Part shown: positions 1 to 6,916 of the stretch, piece by piece
Numbering within the stretch: the stretch's first letter is position 1
How the letters are laid out: each line of letters begins with the position of its first letter
DNA from: Burkholderiaceae bacterium
GTDB taxonomy: Bacteria; Pseudomonadota; Gammaproteobacteria; Burkholderiales; Burkholderiaceae
Assembly (NCBI GenBank): GCA_017998575.1
Contig: JAGOCV010000138.1
Coordinates: 1-9,877, forward strand
Reading direction: 5' to 3'
DNA: 9,877 bases
Notes under the pieces: generated by a model
Databases searched by the model: none
Told to the model about the DNA's origin: nothing
The model's input: the letters and a program-made list of their open reading frames with translations, nothing else
Made by a program: the position numbers and the translations under genes

Positions 1-642
1 GTCCATGGCGGCATCGACGTCCTTGGTGCCCCAATAGCCCGCGAGGGCCGGATCGAACATGTCGCCCAGCCAGTGCAGCACCACGGGCTGCCTGGCCTGC
101 GACAGGATGCGGTCGTACACGCGTTCGTAGTCGGCCGGGCTTTTCGCCACTCGGGCGAGGGCGCGGCTGGCCATCACGATGAGCTTGCCGCCGAGCTTTT
201 CGATCGCGGCCATCTGCTCTTCGTAGGCGCGGATCACGTCGTCGACGCTTTTCGCGTCTTCGGGCGCGAGGTGGTCGGTGCCGCAGCCGCTGGCCACGAT
301 GGCGCCGGGCACGTCCTTGGCCGCGTCGAGCGAGCGGCGGATCAGTTCGAGCGAAGTGGGCCAATCCAGGCCCATGCCGCGCTGCGCGGTGTCCATGGCT
401 TCGGCCACGCCCAGGCCCAGCGACCACAGGTACTGGCGGTAGGCGATGGTCGCGTCCCAGTCGACCGCGCTCTGCAGCCACGGATCGATGGCGGCCAGCG
501 GATCGGCCACCACGTGCGCGGCCGAGTAAGCGATGCGCGAGAGCTTCGCGCCCGGCTGCGGCTTGATCGGCGCGTTGCCGCGCACGGTGTAGGCCGCGAG
601 GCGGCCGCCTTCGGCGACCGGAAGGTTCAGGGTGATGGCCAT
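1..642 (-). CDS. DUF993 family protein, dihydrodipicolinate synthase-like aldolase/lyase (3' end beyond window)
   Basis: The visible part is the first 214 residues, beginning MAITLNLPVAEGGRL. The reading frame is open to the left edge, so the C-terminal part is missing. The stretches SGCGTDHL and QPVVLHWLGDMFDPALAGYWG-like (around residues 190-207) match my memory of DUF993 proteins. These are TIM-barrel relatives of dihydrodipicolinate synthase with no firmly assigned reaction. If the relationship holds, a Schiff-base lysine would be expected later in the barrel, probably outside the window. The ATG lies only 10 bp after the stop of the oxidoreductase gene, with a weak Shine-Dalgarno (GAAG) overlapping that gene's end, so the two are almost certainly cotranscribed. 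A role as the carbon-carbon cleaving step of the pathway is inference. Family call is fairly sure; reaction unknown. Confidence 0.83.
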   Translation of the reverse strand, partial: MAITLNLPVAEGGRLAAYTVRGNAPIKPQPGAKLSRIAYSAAHVVADPLAAIDPWLQSAVDWDATIAYRQYLWSLGLGVAEAMDTAQRGMGLDWPTSLELIRRSLDAAKDVPGAIVASGCGTDHLAPEDAKSVDDVIRAYEEQMAAIEKLGGKLIVMASRALARVAKSPADYERVYDRILSQARQPVVLHWLGDMFDPALAGYWGTKDVDAAMD

Positions 643-652
643 GGCGCGCGCT

Positions 653-1828
653 TCAGATGTTCAGAGCCGGCACGTCGACCCAGCGGCGTTCCTTCCAGCT
701 TTCCAGCGCCGCTTCGACCAGCTGCACGCCCTTGGCGCCTTCGGGCAGGGTCCAGGTGTAAGGCGCGTCTTCCACGATGTGGCGGATGAAGTGTTCCCAC
801 TGGATCTTGAAGCCGTTGTCGTACACCTGCGTGTCGGGCACGTCCTGCCATTGCTCGGTGAAGTTCATGGTCTGCTTGACGTCGGGGTTCCACACCGGGC
901 GCGGCGTGTTCACGCGGCTTTGCGCCTTGCAGTCGGTGAGGGTGGCGACGGCCGAGCCGTGCGTGCCGTCGACATGGAAGGTGACCAGGTCTTCGCGGTT
1001 CACGCGGGTGACCCAGCTCATGTTCAGTTGCGCGATGACCGGCTCGCCGTTGTGGCCGACCAGTTCGGCGATGGCATAGGCGGCGTCGTCGGCCGTGCAG
1101 TCGTAGGGCTTGCCGGCTTCGTCCCAGCGCTTGGGGATGTGGGTAGTGCCCAGGCAGGTGATGGACTTCACTTCGCCGAACAGGTTGTCCAGCACGTAGC
1201 GCCAGTGGCACATCATGTCCAGGATCATGCCGCCGCCGTCTTCGGCGCGGTAGTTCCAGCTCGGGCGCTGGATGGGCTGCAGGTCGCCCTCGAACACCCA
1301 GTAGCCGAATTCGAGGCGCAGCGACAGCATGCGGCCGAAGAAGCCGGCGCGGCGCAGCATGTCGAGCTTGCGCAGACCGGGCAGGAAGAGCTTGTCCTGC
1401 ACGGCGCCGCTCTTGATGCCGTGCTTCGTCTTCGCCTCTTCGGCCAGGCGGGCGATTTCGACGGCCTCGTTGAGGTTGGTGGCGATGGGCTTTTCGCAGT
1501 AGACGTGCTTGCCGGCGCGGATGGCCTTGGCCAGCAGCGTCGGGCGCATCTGCGTGGTGCCCGCGTCGAAGAACACGGTGTCGTCCTTGTTGGCCAGGGC
1601 CTGGTCGAGGTCGGTGCCCCAGCGATCAATGCCGTGGGCCTTGGCCAGCGCTTCGATCTTCTCGGCGTTGCGGCCGATGAGGATCGGGTCGGGCATCACC
1701 TTGTCGCCGTTGGAGAGCGTCACGCCGCCCTGCTTGCGGATGGCGACGATCGAGCGGATCAGGTGCTGGTTCATGCCCATGCGGCCGGTGACGCCGTGCA
1801 TGATGAGGCCGAGACGATGTGTAGGCAT
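653..1828 (-). CDS. Gfo/Idh/MocA family NAD(P)-dependent oxidoreductase
   Basis: This is a 391-residue cytoplasmic dehydrogenase of the type that oxidises a hydroxyl on sugars, sugar acids or cyclitols. The N-terminal Rossmann part carries a glycine-rich turn, GVTGRMG (residues 12-18). The family catalytic motif is YCEKPIATN, with Glu112-Lys113-Pro114. The C-terminal half has Asp204-x-x-x-His208 in ILDMMCHWRYVLD, matching the conserved D-x-x-x-H of the family, where the histidine is usually catalytic. Length is normal. The ATG at 1828 is preceded by AAGGA about 10 nt upstream. It lies 108 bp after the second binding-protein gene, behind a hairpin, and 10 bp before the DUF993 gene. The neighbours suggest an early oxidation of the imported compound. 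Substrate and cofactor preference cannot be read from the sequence. Confidence 0.93.
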   Translation of the reverse strand: MPTHRLGLIMHGVTGRMGMNQHLIRSIVAIRKQGGVTLSNGDKVMPDPILIGRNAEKIEALAKAHGIDRWGTDLDQALANKDDTVFFDAGTTQMRPTLLAKAIRAGKHVYCEKPIATNLNEAVEIARLAEEAKTKHGIKSGAVQDKLFLPGLRKLDMLRRAGFFGRMLSLRLEFGYWVFEGDLQPIQRPSWNYRAEDGGGMILDMMCHWRYVLDNLFGEVKSITCLGTTHIPKRWDEAGKPYDCTADDAAYAIAELVGHNGEPVIAQLNMSWVTRVNREDLVTFHVDGTHGSAVATLTDCKAQSRVNTPRPVWNPDVKQTMNFTEQWQDVPDTQVYDNGFKIQWEHFIRHIVEDAPYTWTLPEGAKGVQLVEAALESWKERRWVDVPALNI

Positions 1829-1904
1829 GGGAGAGGAGTCCTTCGGTGCTTCGGTGCAGGTGGGGAAAGGAAGGGCGGAGCGCAGGCGTCCGCCTGTGGA
1901 AGAA

Positions 1905-1925
1905 GGGCGCGCGCTATGCGCGCCC
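1905..1925 (-). terminator. Intercistronic hairpin after the second TctC gene (weak terminator or mRNA stabiliser)
   Basis: GGGCGCGC (1905-1912) and GCGCGCCC (1918-1925) form a perfect 8-bp stem with a 5-nt loop. It begins 11 bp past the TGA of the binding-protein gene. On the transcribed strand it is followed by TTCTTCC, which is only mildly U-rich. A partial attenuator, or a 3' stabiliser of the binding-protein mRNA, is more likely than full termination. A second small palindrome, CAGGCG-TC-CGCCTG, sits at 1883-1896. Confidence 0.5.
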
Positions 1926-1936
1926 CGTCTGATGCG

Positions 1937-2899
1937 TCATTCGACCTTGAGGCCGGCGGCTTTCACGAGGGCCGCGTTGCTCTTGATTTCGTCCTTGATG
2001 TAGGCATCGAACTGCTCGGGCTTGAGCGTCCAGGCATCGGCGCCGAGCTTGAGGAAGCGCTCTTTCACCTCGGGCGTGGCCAGCGCCTTGACGACTTCGT
2101 CGTGCAGGCGGTTGACGATGTCGCGCGGCGTCTTGGCCGGGGCCATCATGCCGATCCAGAAGTTGAATTCAGAGCCGGGCACGCCGGCCTCGGCCGTGGT
2201 CGGCACGTCGGGCAGGGCGCTGGCGCGGCGGGGCGAGCCCACGGCCAGGGCGAGCAACTGGCCGTCCCTGATCTGGCCGATCACCGGGGCGATGGGCGAG
2301 AAGTAGTAGTCGACGCGGCCCGACAGCACTTCGGTCACGGCTTCGGCCGAGCCCTTGAACGGGATGTTCTGTGCGTCGATGTTGGCGGCCATCTTGAACT
2401 TCTCGGCGTTCAGGTGGGTGGCGCTGCCCTGGCCGGCCGAGGCGAAGTTCATCTTGCCGGGGTTGGCCTTGGCATTGGCCACCAGTGCTGGCAAGGTCTT
2501 GAGGTTCTTGGCAGGCGAGATCACCAGCACGTTGGGCGTGGACGAGATGGGCGTCACGCCCACGAAGTCGTTCACGGTGTCGAACGGCAGCTTGGAGAAC
2601 GTCGAGGGGCTCACCGTGTGCGACGAGCTGTGGATCATGATCGTGTAGCCGTCGGGCTGGGCCGTGGCCACGGCCTGCTGGCCGATGGTGCCGCTGGCAC
2701 CGCCGCGGTTGTCCACCACCAGCGTGGTGCCCATGCTCTGGCCCATCTTGTCGGCGATGGCGCGGGCAATGATGTCCGTGGTGCTGCCAGCCGCGAAGGG
2801 CACGACGACACGGATGGGCTTGTTGGGATAGCCCTGCTGCGCGACGGCGGCCGTGGCGATGGCGAAGGTGGCGAGCGCGGCGATGCGACTGAACTTCAT
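1937..2899 (-). CDS. Bug family tripartite tricarboxylate transporter substrate-binding protein (second TctC of the locus)
   Basis: This is a 320-residue periplasmic binding protein of the TctC/Bug family, which captures carboxylated ligands and delivers them to TctAB-type permeases. Residues 1-20 (MKFSRIAALATFAIATAAVA) form a Sec signal peptide with an AVA cleavage site. The mature protein opens with the family signature QQGYPNKPIRVVVPFAAGS and then TTDIIARAIADKMGQ. An ATG 15 bp upstream (2914) is also in frame. I chose 2899 because GGAG (2909-2912) lies 9 nt before it and overlaps the upstream ATG, and because the signal peptide starts cleanly there. It is separated from the transporter operon by 245 bp with its own predicted promoter and operator. 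No permease gene adjoins it, so it probably shares TctAB with the first TctC or serves another permease. Ligand unknown. Confidence 0.93.
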   Translation of the reverse strand: MKFSRIAALATFAIATAAVAQQGYPNKPIRVVVPFAAGSTTDIIARAIADKMGQSMGTTLVVDNRGGASGTIGQQAVATAQPDGYTIMIHSSSHTVSPSTFSKLPFDTVNDFVGVTPISSTPNVLVISPAKNLKTLPALVANAKANPGKMNFASAGQGSATHLNAEKFKMAANIDAQNIPFKGSAEAVTEVLSGRVDYYFSPIAPVIGQIRDGQLLALAVGSPRRASALPDVPTTAEAGVPGSEFNFWIGMMAPAKTPRDIVNRLHDEVVKALATPEVKERFLKLGADAWTLKPEQFDAYIKDEIKSNAALVKAAGLKVE

Positions 2900-2941
2900 G
2901 ATGCGTGTCTCCATGGGCTGAGCCCGTCGGGTTGGGATTCT

Positions 2942-2961
2942 AATTCACCATTGGGTGAATT
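2942..2961. promoter_or_regulatory. Predicted TetR-type operator, site A (perfect inverted repeat)
   Basis: AATTCACC-ATTG-GGTGAATT is a perfect 8-bp inverted repeat with a 4-bp spacer. It lies at about +1 to +20 relative to the predicted transcription start of the second TctC gene, a classic repression position. Three more copies of the same 20-bp architecture occur in the window, one directly in front of the tetR gene. Assignment to that regulator is inference from shared sequence and position. Confidence 0.75.
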
Positions 2962-2968
2962 GTGTGCG

Positions 2969-2997
2969 ATTTTATGAGGTTCGCGTCGTGGACCCAA
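2969..2997 (-). promoter_or_regulatory. Predicted sigma-70 promoter of the second TctC / oxidoreductase / DUF993 unit
   Basis: On the minus strand, TTGGGT (2997-2992) and TAAAAT (2974-2969) are separated by 17 bp. The -10 matches consensus at 5 of 6 positions and the -35 at 3 of 6. The predicted start near 2962 gives a leader of about 60 nt before the ATG at 2899 and puts operator site A at the start of the transcript. The AT-rich patch stands out in an otherwise very G+C-rich sequence. Confidence 0.5.
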
Positions 2998-3067
2998 GGC
3001 GCCAACGACCCGGCGTCGTCGGGGGTTTCCCTAGGTCGATGCGTTCCTGTTACAGGTGCGCAAGGCG

Positions 3068-3090
3068 TGGCGCCTCACAGGGCGGCGCCA
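3068..3090. repeat. Inverted repeat in the gap between the enolase-superfamily gene and the second TctC gene
   Basis: TGGCGCC (3068-3074) and GGCGCCA (3084-3090) form a 7-bp perfect inverted repeat with a 9-nt loop. No T tract follows on the transcribed strand, so it is not a recognisable intrinsic terminator. It could help end or stabilise the upstream operon mRNA, or be incidental in G+C-rich DNA. Apart from this, sites A and B and the promoter, I see nothing in 2900-3144. Confidence 0.3.
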
Positions 3091-3119
3091 TGTCTGCCGG
3101 AGCACTCTGGCCGGGCCTT

Positions 3120-3139
3120 TGTTAACCGTTTGGTGATTT
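3120..3139. promoter_or_regulatory. Predicted TetR-type operator, site B (upstream copy)
   Basis: TGTTAACC-GTTT-GGTGATTT has the same 8-4-8 layout as the other sites and is identical to the tetR leader site at 16 of 20 positions. It starts 6 bp past the TGA of the enolase-superfamily gene, upstream of the promoter at 2969-2997. The only nearby promoter match is very weak (CTGAAG-N17-TTAACA), so an auxiliary operator acting with site A is the simpler reading. Confidence 0.55.
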
Positions 3140-3144
3140 GCTCT

Positions 3145-4563
3145 TCAGGCGTGGATGGCCTGCAGCGAGTCCCAGCGCGGATGCACCGCAGAGCCCAGTC
3201 CGGTCGCGGCGTGCGCGCTGGCCAGCGCGATGCGGCCGTCGCGCACGGCCAGGCGCGGGCGCGTGCCGGGGCGGTACAGATCGGGGTGGCCGGCGGCGAA
3301 GGCCTGCGATTCGGCCTCGGGCGCGATGCCGAAGCCATCGACATAGTGATGGCCGTTGCGCTCGATGTGCGTGATGCCCAGGCTGCTGGCCAGCACGCAG
3401 TCCTGTTGCACGGCGAGACCAGCCTGGCAGGTGAGGTCTTCGCCCGACAGCAGCAGGCGCTGCGGTTCCTGTGCCACGCGCGCGGCGCTGCGCATCGACC
3501 GGTAGATGCCCTTGCAGGCCTTGCTCGAGATGCCCCGGTAGCCCAGCGACAGGCCGCGCTCGAACGCACCCGCGTGGTCGTCCGACTCGTCGAGGATCAC
3601 GGGCACGCCGATGCCCAGGTGCGCGATCGATTCCTGCAACGCGATCGAGCGCGGCAGCGGCTGCTCCAGCAGCAGCGTGCGGGCCAGCAGGCCGGCCAGT
3701 TCGGGCCGGGCCACGAAGGCGGCCCAGAACTCGCCCAGCGCGGCGGCGCTGGCGAAGGTCTCGTTGCCGTCGAGCGTGACGCGGTAATCGCCGGCGCGCG
3801 CGTCGAGCAGGGCCGCGATGCGGGCGAGACGCTCGGTGTCGGCATCGAGCCGGCCCGACAGCTTGAGCTTGAAGTGGTGCAGGCCGTCGTGGGCGATGGC
3901 AGCCTCCAGCGAAGCGGGCAAGCCGTCGCGCGGGTCGGCGTCGGTGTCGGTGGCCAGTTCGGCCTCGGTGATGCGGTCGGCCAGGCCCACGGTGTGGCGC
4001 AGCGTGACGGCGGCTGGCGCGACGAGCGACAACGCGGCGCTGAAGGGATCGCCCAGCACGCCCGCGCGCAGGCCTGCCACCCACGGCAGGCCGGCGGCGC
4101 GCAGCGTGGCATCGGCCACGGCCTTGTCGAGCTGGGCCGTTCCGAACTGCGCTACCAGTCGCGGCAGGCCGCGTGCCACGCCGCGCGCCGCCGCCACGTC
4201 GCCGGCCTGGATGGCGAGCTGCCAGGGGCTCTGCGCCGATGTCTCGCTGGCGTAGGCCTCGGCGGCGTTTCGCAGCGACTCGCGCAACTGCTCGAAGTTC
4301 TGCTCGTGGGTGAGCCCGGGGTTCTTGTCGAACCACTTGGGCACCATCAGCTCGGCCGTGGCGCCTTCGGACGTGCGGCCATCCACCTCGGCCACCACGC
4401 GCACGAAGGCCTGCGGGCAGCGCGTGACCGTGGCCGCGCCGAAGCGGAACGGCAGGCGCAAGGTGACCGGCCGTTCGAACAACTCGACCGAGCGCAACCG
4501 CACGCGGGCACCCGCCGTGGCGGGCGCGGGCGGCGGTGGGGCGTCGTAGACGGTGGTCGTCAT
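3145..4563 (-). CDS. Enolase-superfamily (mandelate racemase/muconate lactonizing enzyme-like) protein
   Basis: This is a 472-residue protein starting MTTTVYDAPPPPAPATAG, longer than the roughly 360-400 residues usual for the superfamily. The barrel domain shows FKLKLSG with Lys232-x-Lys234, then VTLDGNE (Asp265), LLLEQPLP (Glu300) and VILDESDD (Asp325). These fit the three acidic magnesium ligands at the ends of successive strands. SSKACKG (Lys348) fits the base on the opposite face. This two-lysine pattern resembles the muconate lactonizing enzyme/dipeptide epimerase subgroup more than the mandelate racemase His-Asp type. Members abstract a proton alpha to a carboxylate, giving dehydration, racemisation or cycloisomerisation. 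An in-frame ATG further upstream (4614) is open, but the ATG at 4563 overlaps the isomerase stop as ATGA and gives translational coupling. Exact reaction unknown. Confidence 0.88.
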   Translation of the reverse strand: MTTTVYDAPPPPAPATAGARVRLRSVELFERPVTLRLPFRFGAATVTRCPQAFVRVVAEVDGRTSEGATAELMVPKWFDKNPGLTHEQNFEQLRESLRNAAEAYASETSAQSPWQLAIQAGDVAAARGVARGLPRLVAQFGTAQLDKAVADATLRAAGLPWVAGLRAGVLGDPFSAALSLVAPAAVTLRHTVGLADRITEAELATDTDADPRDGLPASLEAAIAHDGLHHFKLKLSGRLDADTERLARIAALLDARAGDYRVTLDGNETFASAAALGEFWAAFVARPELAGLLARTLLLEQPLPRSIALQESIAHLGIGVPVILDESDDHAGAFERGLSLGYRGISSKACKGIYRSMRSAARVAQEPQRLLLSGEDLTCQAGLAVQQDCVLASSLGITHIERNGHHYVDGFGIAPEAESQAFAAGHPDLYRPGTRPRLAVRDGRIALASAHAATGLGSAVHPRWDSLQAIHA

Positions 4564-5390
4564 CGCAGCGTCTCCAGAATGCCGCGCACATAGCCAGCCG
4601 AGTGGGCGGCGCACGCGAGCGGATCAGGGTGGTAGTCGAACGGCTCCATGGCGATCCAGCCACCGTAGCCAGCCTGGTGCAGCACACGCAGCAGTGGTGC
4701 GACCGGCGTGTCGCCCTGGCCGGGGCCGCGGCGGTTGGCGTCGTTCACCTGCACATGGGCAATGTGTCCGCTGGCGAGATACCGCGCCAGCACCTGGTGC
4801 GGCGGTTCGGCCTCGGCCTGCGCGGCGGCGCTCAGGTCGATCATGGTGCGCAGGGCCGGCGAGCCGATGCGGTCGACCACGGCGGCGGCTTCGGCCACGG
4901 TGTTGAGCACCTCGGTCTCGCGGCGCGACAGCGGCTCGATGCAATAGACCACGCCGGCGGCCTCGGCCGCGGGGGCGAGTTGTGCCCAGCCGTGCTCGGC
5001 ACGTGCCAGCGCATCGGCCACGCTCTGGCCCGGCCAGGGTGAGCGCTGCTTGTGCGATCCGTGCACCATCGCCTGTGCGCCGCAGGCTGCGGCGAAGTCC
5101 ACCAGGTGGCGCAGGAAGCCGACGGTGCGCGCATGCAGCGTGTCGTCGGGGGTGGAGAGCGACAGGCCATCGGGCTTGACCAGCAGCCAGTGCAGGCTGG
5201 AAATGGTGAGGCCGTGATCGGCGGCGATGCCGGCCAGCCGGCGGCCGTCGGCGTCGGTGAGCGTGCGCGGATCGTCGGTGAGCGTGAAGGGTGCGACCTC
5301 CAGCCCCTGGCACCCGAGGGCAGCCGCGATGCGGCACTGGTCTTCGAACGGGAGGTGCTGCAGCACCTCGTTGCACAGCGAGAGTTTCAT
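4560..5390 (-). CDS. Sugar isomerase/epimerase-like TIM-barrel protein (AP endonuclease 2 family)
   Basis: This is a 276-residue cytoplasmic protein of the xylose-isomerase-like TIM-barrel family. Members include sugar epimerases such as D-tagatose 3-epimerase, inosose dehydratase (IolE) and hydroxypyruvate isomerase. The expected divalent-metal ligands are visible: Glu152 in CIEPL, Asp185 in MIDLS, His212 in HVQVND and Glu249 in AMEPFDY. His111 in MVHGSHKQR is also typical. The frame is open upstream to 5708, but I place the start at 5390 (MKLSLCNEVLQHLPFED). Family members begin this way, and this ATG overlaps the tctA stop as ATGA. It likewise overlaps the enolase-superfamily gene by 4 nt. 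The context suggests isomerisation, epimerisation or dehydration of the imported sugar acid or its keto derivative. The precise step is not determinable. Confidence 0.9.
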   Translation of the reverse strand: MKLSLCNEVLQHLPFEDQCRIAAALGCQGLEVAPFTLTDDPRTLTDADGRRLAGIAADHGLTISSLHWLLVKPDGLSLSTPDDTLHARTVGFLRHLVDFAAACGAQAMVHGSHKQRSPWPGQSVADALARAEHGWAQLAPAAEAAGVVYCIEPLSRRETEVLNTVAEAAAVVDRIGSPALRTMIDLSAAAQAEAEPPHQVLARYLASGHIAHVQVNDANRRGPGQGDTPVAPLLRVLHQAGYGGWIAMEPFDYHPDPLACAAHSAGYVRGILETLR

Positions 5391-6901
5391 GGGGGCGATG
5401 ATGAGGCCGGCTGGGGCGCCGCGCTGCGCGCGCGGCGCATGCTCCAGAGCTTCCAGGCGATGGTGCCGAAGATCAGCGCGGCCACGGCGGCCGAGATGGG
5501 GCGGGTGAAGAAGGGCGCGAGGTCGCCATCGGAGAGCACCAGGGCGCGGCGCAGGTTCTTCTCCAGCAGGTCGCCCAGCACGATGCCCAGCACCAGCGGT
5601 GCCATCGGATAGCCGTAGTGGCGCAGGAAGAATCCGATCAGGCCGAAGGCCAGCATCACATAGACGTCGAACAGGCGGCCTGCGATGGCGAAACTGCCCA
5701 CCGCGCACAGCACGAAGATGATCGGCACGATCAGGTGTTGCGGCACGCGCAGCACCTGCACCAGCGCCTTGGTGAGGACCAGACCGTAGATCAGGATGCC
5801 GATGGTGGCGAACAGCATCATGGCGACCACGTCGTACACGAACTGCGGGTTCTCCACCATGATCATCGGGCCGGGCTTGATGCCGTGGATGATCATCGCG
5901 GCCATCAGCACGGCGGCGGGCGCCGAGCCGGGGATGGCCAGGGTCAGCACGGGGATCATCGCGCCGGGCACGCAGGCGTTGTCGCCGGTTTCGGCGGCCA
6001 TCAGCCCTTCGACCGAGCCCTTGCCGAACTTTTCCTTCTCCCGGCTCGCGCGCCGCGCGGCGGCATACGACGACCAGGCCGCCACGTCCTCGCCCACGCC
6101 TGGCACGACGCCCACGCCGGTGCCGATCAGGCCCGAGCGCAGGATGGTGCGGCGGTACTGCCAGATGTCCCTGGCGCGCGGGATCACGGTGTCGAAGGCG
6201 CTGATCTTCACCGGCGCCTGGCGCTCCTTCATCGCGGTGAGCAGTTCGGCGAAGCCGAACGCGCCCACCAGAGCGGGCACCAGCTGGATGCCGCCGGCCA
6301 GGTCACGCACGCCCCAGGCGAAGCGTTCGTAGGCGTACTGCGCCTCCTGTCCGATGGTGGCGATGAAGATGCCCGCGATGCCGGCGATCCAGCCTTTGAG
6401 CGGATCGTCGCCCGTCAGGGTGCCCGCGATCAGCACGCCGAAGAGCGCGAGCCAGAAGAACTCGTACGCCCCGAACTTCAGCGCCATGTTGCCGAGGACG
6501 GGCGTGAACCCGGCCAGAAAGAACATGCCGATCAGCGTGCCCATCACCGATCCCGTGGTCGCGATGCCCATGGCGCGCCCCGCCAGGCCCTGGCGCGCGA
6601 GCGCATAGCCGTCGAGGCAGGCCGCGGCCGAGGCCGGCGTGCCCGGAATGTTGAGCAGGATGGCCGAGCGCGAGCCGCCATAGATGCAGCCGACATAGCT
6701 GCAAATGAGAATGAGCAGGGCCTGGTCGGGCGCCAGCTTGAGCGTGAGCGTGGTCACCAGCGCCAGCGTCATGGTGGCCGTGAGCCCGGGCAGGGCGCCC
6801 ATGATCACGCCGATCAGCGACGACAGCAGCGCGTAGAAGATCGTGGCGGGCGAACTGAAATGGGCCAGCGAATGGCCGAACGCGACGAGTCCGTCGAACA
6901 T
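5387..6901 (-). CDS. tctA: Tripartite tricarboxylate transporter large permease subunit TctA
   Basis: This is a 504-residue polytopic inner-membrane protein that forms the translocation channel of a secondary, ion-driven carboxylate transporter fed by a TctC protein. Family signatures are clear. They are MGALPGLTATM (34-44), GGSRSAILLNIPGTPASAA (75-93), GVVPGVGEDVAAW (264-276) and PVLTLAIPGSAPAAV (317-331), with hydrophobic helices along nearly the whole length. The C-terminus ends in a short basic then Ser/Pro-rich tail. The start at 6901 follows the tctB stop by 15 bp, with only a weak ribosome site. The stop overlaps the isomerase ATG by 4 nt, tying transport to catabolism in one message. 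The symbol denotes the subunit class; the substrate need not be citrate. Confidence 0.95.
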   Translation of the reverse strand: MFDGLVAFGHSLAHFSSPATIFYALLSSLIGVIMGALPGLTATMTLALVTTLTLKLAPDQALLILICSYVGCIYGGSRSAILLNIPGTPASAAACLDGYALARQGLAGRAMGIATTGSVMGTLIGMFFLAGFTPVLGNMALKFGAYEFFWLALFGVLIAGTLTGDDPLKGWIAGIAGIFIATIGQEAQYAYERFAWGVRDLAGGIQLVPALVGAFGFAELLTAMKERQAPVKISAFDTVIPRARDIWQYRRTILRSGLIGTGVGVVPGVGEDVAAWSSYAAARRASREKEKFGKGSVEGLMAAETGDNACVPGAMIPVLTLAIPGSAPAAVLMAAMIIHGIKPGPMIMVENPQFVYDVVAMMLFATIGILIYGLVLTKALVQVLRVPQHLIVPIIFVLCAVGSFAIAGRLFDVYVMLAFGLIGFFLRHYGYPMAPLVLGIVLGDLLEKNLRRALVLSDGDLAPFFTRPISAAVAALIFGTIAWKLWSMRRARSAAPQPASSSPP

Positions 6902-6916
6902 GATGCAGATCCCGCT

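Noticed and set aside
2899..2914. Upstream ATG at 2914 as the start of the second TctC gene
   Set aside because: It overlaps the GGAG ribosome site for the ATG at 2899 and would put METRI in front of a normal signal peptide.
632..2977. Very long plus-strand open frame opposite the oxidoreductase and second TctC genes
   Set aside because: Its product is low-complexity (Gly/His/Arg/Val-rich) with no family features and spans two well-recognised minus-strand genes and their gap. It is a shadow of G+C-rich codon use.
3046..3056. Short palindrome CCTGT-T-ACAGG upstream of the second TctC gene
   Set aside because: Arms of only 5 bp, no second copy in a regulatory position and unlike the 8-4-8 operator; expected by chance.
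2962..4593. Long plus-strand open frame opposite the enolase-superfamily gene
   Set aside because: Arg/Gly/Ala-rich with no domain pattern; the minus-strand frame has clear active-site motifs.
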